From the NCBI GenBank assembly GCA_963402885.1, contig OY727097.1, positions 32,412,285 through 32,476,284 on the forward strand: DNA of 64,000 nucleotides. The letters are read 5' to 3'. The translations under genes and the position numbers were made by a program. This DNA comes from Antedon bifida. Taxonomy: Eukaryota; Echinodermata; Crinoidea; Comatulida; Antedonidae. The notes under the pieces are model-generated. The model saw nothing but the letters and a program-made list of their open reading frames with translations, was not told the DNA's origin and did no database searches. This document shows, in pieces, positions 60,880-64,000 of this stretch; position 1 is the stretch's first letter; every line of letters begins with the position of its first letter.

Positions 60880-61935
60880 CATGTTCCTTATATGTTCCTC
60901 ATATATTGCGGGTATGTTGCGGGTATGTTCCTCATATGTTTCAGGTATGTTCCTGGTACGTTCCAAGTATGTTCAAGTATGTTCAAGTATGTTCCGAGTA
61001 TGTTCCGGGTATGTTCCGAGTATGTTCCGAGTATGTTCCCAGTATGTTCCGAATATGTTCCGAATATGTTCCGGATATGTTCCAGGTATGTTCCGGGTAT
61101 GTTCCCAGCAGGATCCGAGTATGTTCCACATATGTTCCAAGTATGTTCCGAGTATGATCCCAGTATGTTCCAAGTATGTTTTGGGTATGTTGTGGGTGTG
61201 TTCCGAGTATGTTCCATGTATGTTCCGAGTATGTTTCGGGTATGTTCCCAGCATGTTCCGAGTATGTTCCACATATGTTCCGGGTTTGTTCCAGGTATGT
61301 TCCGAGTATGTTTCACATATGTTCCGGGTATGTTCCAGGTATGTTTCTGGCATGTTCCGAGTATGTTACACATATGTTGCGGGTATGTTCTGGGTATGTT
61401 CCAGGTATGTTCCAGGTATGTTCCTGGTACGTTCCAAGTATGTTCCGAGTATGTTCCGGGTATGTTCCGAGTATGTTCCCAGTTTGTTCCGAAAATGATC
61501 CGGATATGTTCTAGGTATGTTCCGGGTATGTTCCCATAGGTTTTGAGTATGTTCCACATATATTCCGGGTATGTTCCAGGTATGTTACGGGTATGTTCCG
61601 GGTTTGTTCCGAGGACGTTCTGTGTATGTTCTGAGTATGTTCCTGGTTTGATCCAAGTATGTTTTGAAATTGTTCCGAGTATGTTTTGAGTATGATCCCA
61701 GTATGTTCCAAGTATGTTTCCGGTATGTTCCGGGTGTGTTCCGAGTATGTTCCGGGTATATTCCCAGTATGTTCCCGGCATGTTTCCGGCCTGTTTCGTG
61801 TATGTTCCACATATGTGGCGGGTATGTTCCGTGTATGTTCCAGGTATGTTCCCAGCAGATTCCGAGTTTGTTCCATATATATTCCGGGTATGTTCCAGGT
61901 TTGTTCCAAGTATGTTCTGTGTATGTTCCAAGTAT
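60880..61935 (+). repeat. 11-bp subtelomeric minisatellite, main array
   Basis: Roughly 95 units of GTATGTTCCGR, with variants such as TTCCAG, TTCCCA and ATATGTTCC. Because three units make 33 bp with no stop codon, long false frames of up to 360 codons run through it on both strands. The units are too degenerate to be recent in origin. Confidence 0.95.
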
Positions 61936-61992
61936 GTACTGGGAACATACTTAGAACATACCCGGAACATACTTGGAACATACCGGGAGCAT
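61936..61992 (-). repeat. Same 11-bp repeat in inverted orientation, next to the telomeric tract
   Basis: At GTATGTACTGGGAACATAC the orientation switches, and four to five units of GAACATACYYG follow. This makes a palindromic junction directly before the telomere-like sequence. Confidence 0.9.
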
Positions 61993-62070
61993 AAGGGTTT
62001 GGTGTAAGGGGTTACGGTTAGGGGTTAGGGGGTTAGGGTTAGGGGGTTAGGGTTAGGGGGTTAGGGTTAG
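61993..62070 (+). repeat. Proximal variant telomeric repeats
   Basis: Degenerate units (TAAGGGTTTGG, TAAGGGG, TTACGG, TTAGGGG, TTAGGGGG) pass into pure TTAGGG. This is the usual look of the inner edge of a telomere tract. Confidence 0.9.
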
Positions 62071-64000
62071 GGTTAGGGTTAGGGTTAGGGTTAGGGTTAG
62101 GGTTAGGGTTAGGGTTAGGGTTAGGGTTAGGGTTAGGGTTAGGGTTAGGGTTAGGGTTAGGGTTAGGTTAGGGTTAGGGTTAGGGTTAGGGTTAGGGTTA
62201 GGGTTAGGGTTAGGGTTAGGGTTAGGGTTAGGGTTAGGGTTAGGGTTAGGGTTAGGGTTAGGGTTAGGGTTAGGGTTAGGGTTAGGGTTAGGGTTAGGGT
62301 TAGGGTTAGGGTTAGGGTTAGGGTTAGGGTTAGGGTTAGGGTTAGGGTTAGGGTTAGGGTTAGGGTTAGGGTTAGGGTTAGGGTTAGGGTTAGGGTTAGG
62401 GTTAGGGTTAGGGTTAGGGTTAGGGTTAGGGTTAGGGTTAGGGTTAGGGTTAGGGTTAGGGTTAGGGTTAGGGTTAGGGTTAGGGTTAGGGTTAGGGTTA
62501 GGGTTAGGGTTAGGGTTAGGGTTAGGGTTAGGGTTAGGGTTAGGGTTAGGGTTAGGGTTAGGGTTAGGGTTAGGGTTAGGGTTAGGGTTAGGGTTAGGGT
62601 TAGGGTTAGGGTTAGGGTTAGGGTTAGGGTTAGGGTTAGGGTTAGGGTTAGGGTTAGGGTTAGGGTTAGGGTTAGGGTTAGGGTTAGGGTTAGGGTTAGG
62701 GTTAGGGTTAGGGTTAGGGTTAGGGTTAGGGTTAGGGTTAGGGTTAGGGTTAGGGTTAGGGTTAGGGTTAGGGTTAGGGTTAGGGTTAGGGTTAGGGTTA
62801 GGGTTAGGGTTAGGGTTAGGGTTAGGGTTAGGGTTAGGGTTAGGGTTAGGGTTAGGGTTAGGGTTAGGGTTAGGGTTAGGGTTAGGGTTAGGGTTAGGGT
62901 TAGGGTTAGGGTTAGGGTTAGGGTTAGGGTTAGGGTTAGGGTTAGGGTTAGGGTTAGGGTTAGGGTTAGGGTTAGGGTTAGGGTTAGGGTTAGGGTTAGG
63001 GTTAGGGTTAGGGTTAGGGTTAGGGTTAGGGTTAGGGTTAGGGTTAGGGTTAGGGTTAGGGTTAGGGTTAGGGTTAGGGTTAGGGTTAGGGTTAGGGTTA
63101 GGGTTAGGGTTAGGGTTAGGGTTAGGGTTAGGGTTAGGGTTAGGGTTAGGGTTAGGGTTAGGGTTAGGGTTAGGGTTAGGGTTAGGGTTAGGGTTAGGGT
63201 TAGGGTTAGGGTTAGGGTTAGGGTTAGGGTTAGGGTTAGGGTTAGGGTTAGGGTTAGGGTTAGGGTTAGGGTTAGGGTTAGGGTTAGGGTTAGGGTTAGG
63301 GTTAGGGTTAGGGTTAGGGTTAGGGTTAGGGTTAGGGTTAGGGTTAGGGTTAGGGTTAGGGTTAGGGTTAGGGTTAGGGTTAGGGTTAGGGTTAGGGTTA
63401 GGGTTAGGGTTAGGGTTAGGGTTAGGGTTAGGGTTAGGGTTAGGGTTAGGGTTAGGGTTAGGGTTAGGGTTAGGGTTAGGGTTAGGGTTAGGGTTAGGGT
63501 TAGGGTTAGGGTTAGGGTTAGGGTTAGGGTTAGGGTTAGGGTTAGGGTTAGGGTTAGGGTTAGGGTTAGGGTTAGGGTTAGGGTTAGGGTTAGGGTTAGG
63601 GTTAGGGTTAGGGTTAGGGTTAGGGTTAGGGTTAGGGTTAGGGTTAGGGTTAGGGTTAGGGTTAGGGTTAGGGTTAGGGTTAGGGTTAGGGTTAGGGTTA
63701 GGGTTAGGGTTAGGGTTAGGGTTAGGGTTAGGGTTAGGGTTAGGGTTAGGGTTAGGGTTAGGGTTAGGGTTAGGGTTAGGGTTAGGGTTAGGGTTAGGGT
63801 TAGGGTTAGGGTTAGGGTTAGGGTTAGGGTTAGGTTAGGGTTAGGGTTAGGGTTAGGGTTAGGGTTAGGGTTAGGGTTAGGGTTAGGGTTAGGGTTAGGG
63901 TTAGGGTTAGGGTTAGGGTTAGGGTTAGGGTTAGGGTTAGGGTTAGGGTTAGGGTTAGGGTTAGGGTTAGGGTTAGGGTTAGGGTTAGGGTTAGGGTTAG
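62071..64000 (+). repeat. (TTAGGG)n telomeric array running to the window edge
   Basis: More than 320 units with only two visible one-base deletions (GGTTAGGTTAGG at about 62165 and 63831). The G-rich strand runs 5' to 3' toward the right edge, as expected for a right-hand chromosome end. Whether it is the terminal telomere or a large interstitial tract cannot be told from this window. Confidence 0.95.

Noticed and set aside
60752-62007. Very long open frames (up to 360 codons) on both strands
   Set aside because: They are translations of the 11-bp minisatellite, whose 33-bp period has no stop codon in several frames.

Overview
The window is metazoan nuclear DNA. It is AT-rich, has multi-exon genes with GT-AG introns, many minisatellites and tRNA-derived SINEs, and ends in about 2 kb of (TTAGGG)n. 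The telomere type argues against most insects (TTAGG) and nematodes (TTAGGC). The abundance of TAGGCCTA-type words, the deuterostome-like gene content and the repeat style make an echinoderm my best guess, but this is an inference and other TTAGGG invertebrates are not excluded.

Layout. (1) 67-3757, minus: eleven exons of an SLC5/SGLT-type Na+-coupled transporter, from the start codon to about residue 426; the 3' exons lie outside the window. Its start-codon region is tandemly duplicated. (2) 6504-7109, plus: a complete three-exon SMIM20 gene (79 aa; mitochondrial cytochrome-oxidase assembly factor and phoenixin precursor homologue). (3) 9708-29983, minus: a complete GABA-A receptor beta-type subunit (nine coding exons, 472 aa) with two interchangeable 153-bp copies of exon 7. 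(4) 46339-56310, plus: a complete GABA-A receptor alpha/gamma-like subunit (nine coding exons, 476 aa). (5) 57-64 kb: interspersed repeats, an 11-bp subtelomeric minisatellite in both orientations, then variant and pure telomeric repeats running to the window edge.

How they fit together. The beta-type and alpha-like receptor genes stand head-to-head, with start codons 16.4 kb apart and shared exon sizes and phases. This is the arrangement of vertebrate GABA-A clusters, where a beta gene diverges from an alpha gene. The two proteins could co-assemble into one anion channel: the beta protein keeps the GABA-binding residues of the principal face, and the alpha-like protein keeps the complementary-face FFRQ motif. 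The strongest novelty is the duplicated exon 7 of the beta gene, a candidate mutually exclusive pair that would swap the end of loop C, M1 and the start of M2. Other unusual points are a 63-bp minisatellite that grew out of an exon-intron junction and carries seven copies of a splice donor, a phoenixin-like peptide without an amidation glycine, a minisatellite of tandem poly(A) signals in the beta-gene 3' flank, and a head-to-head interstitial telomeric repeat in the beta gene.

All exon models were built by eye from splice consensus, reading phase and family similarity; no alignment or RNA data were available.
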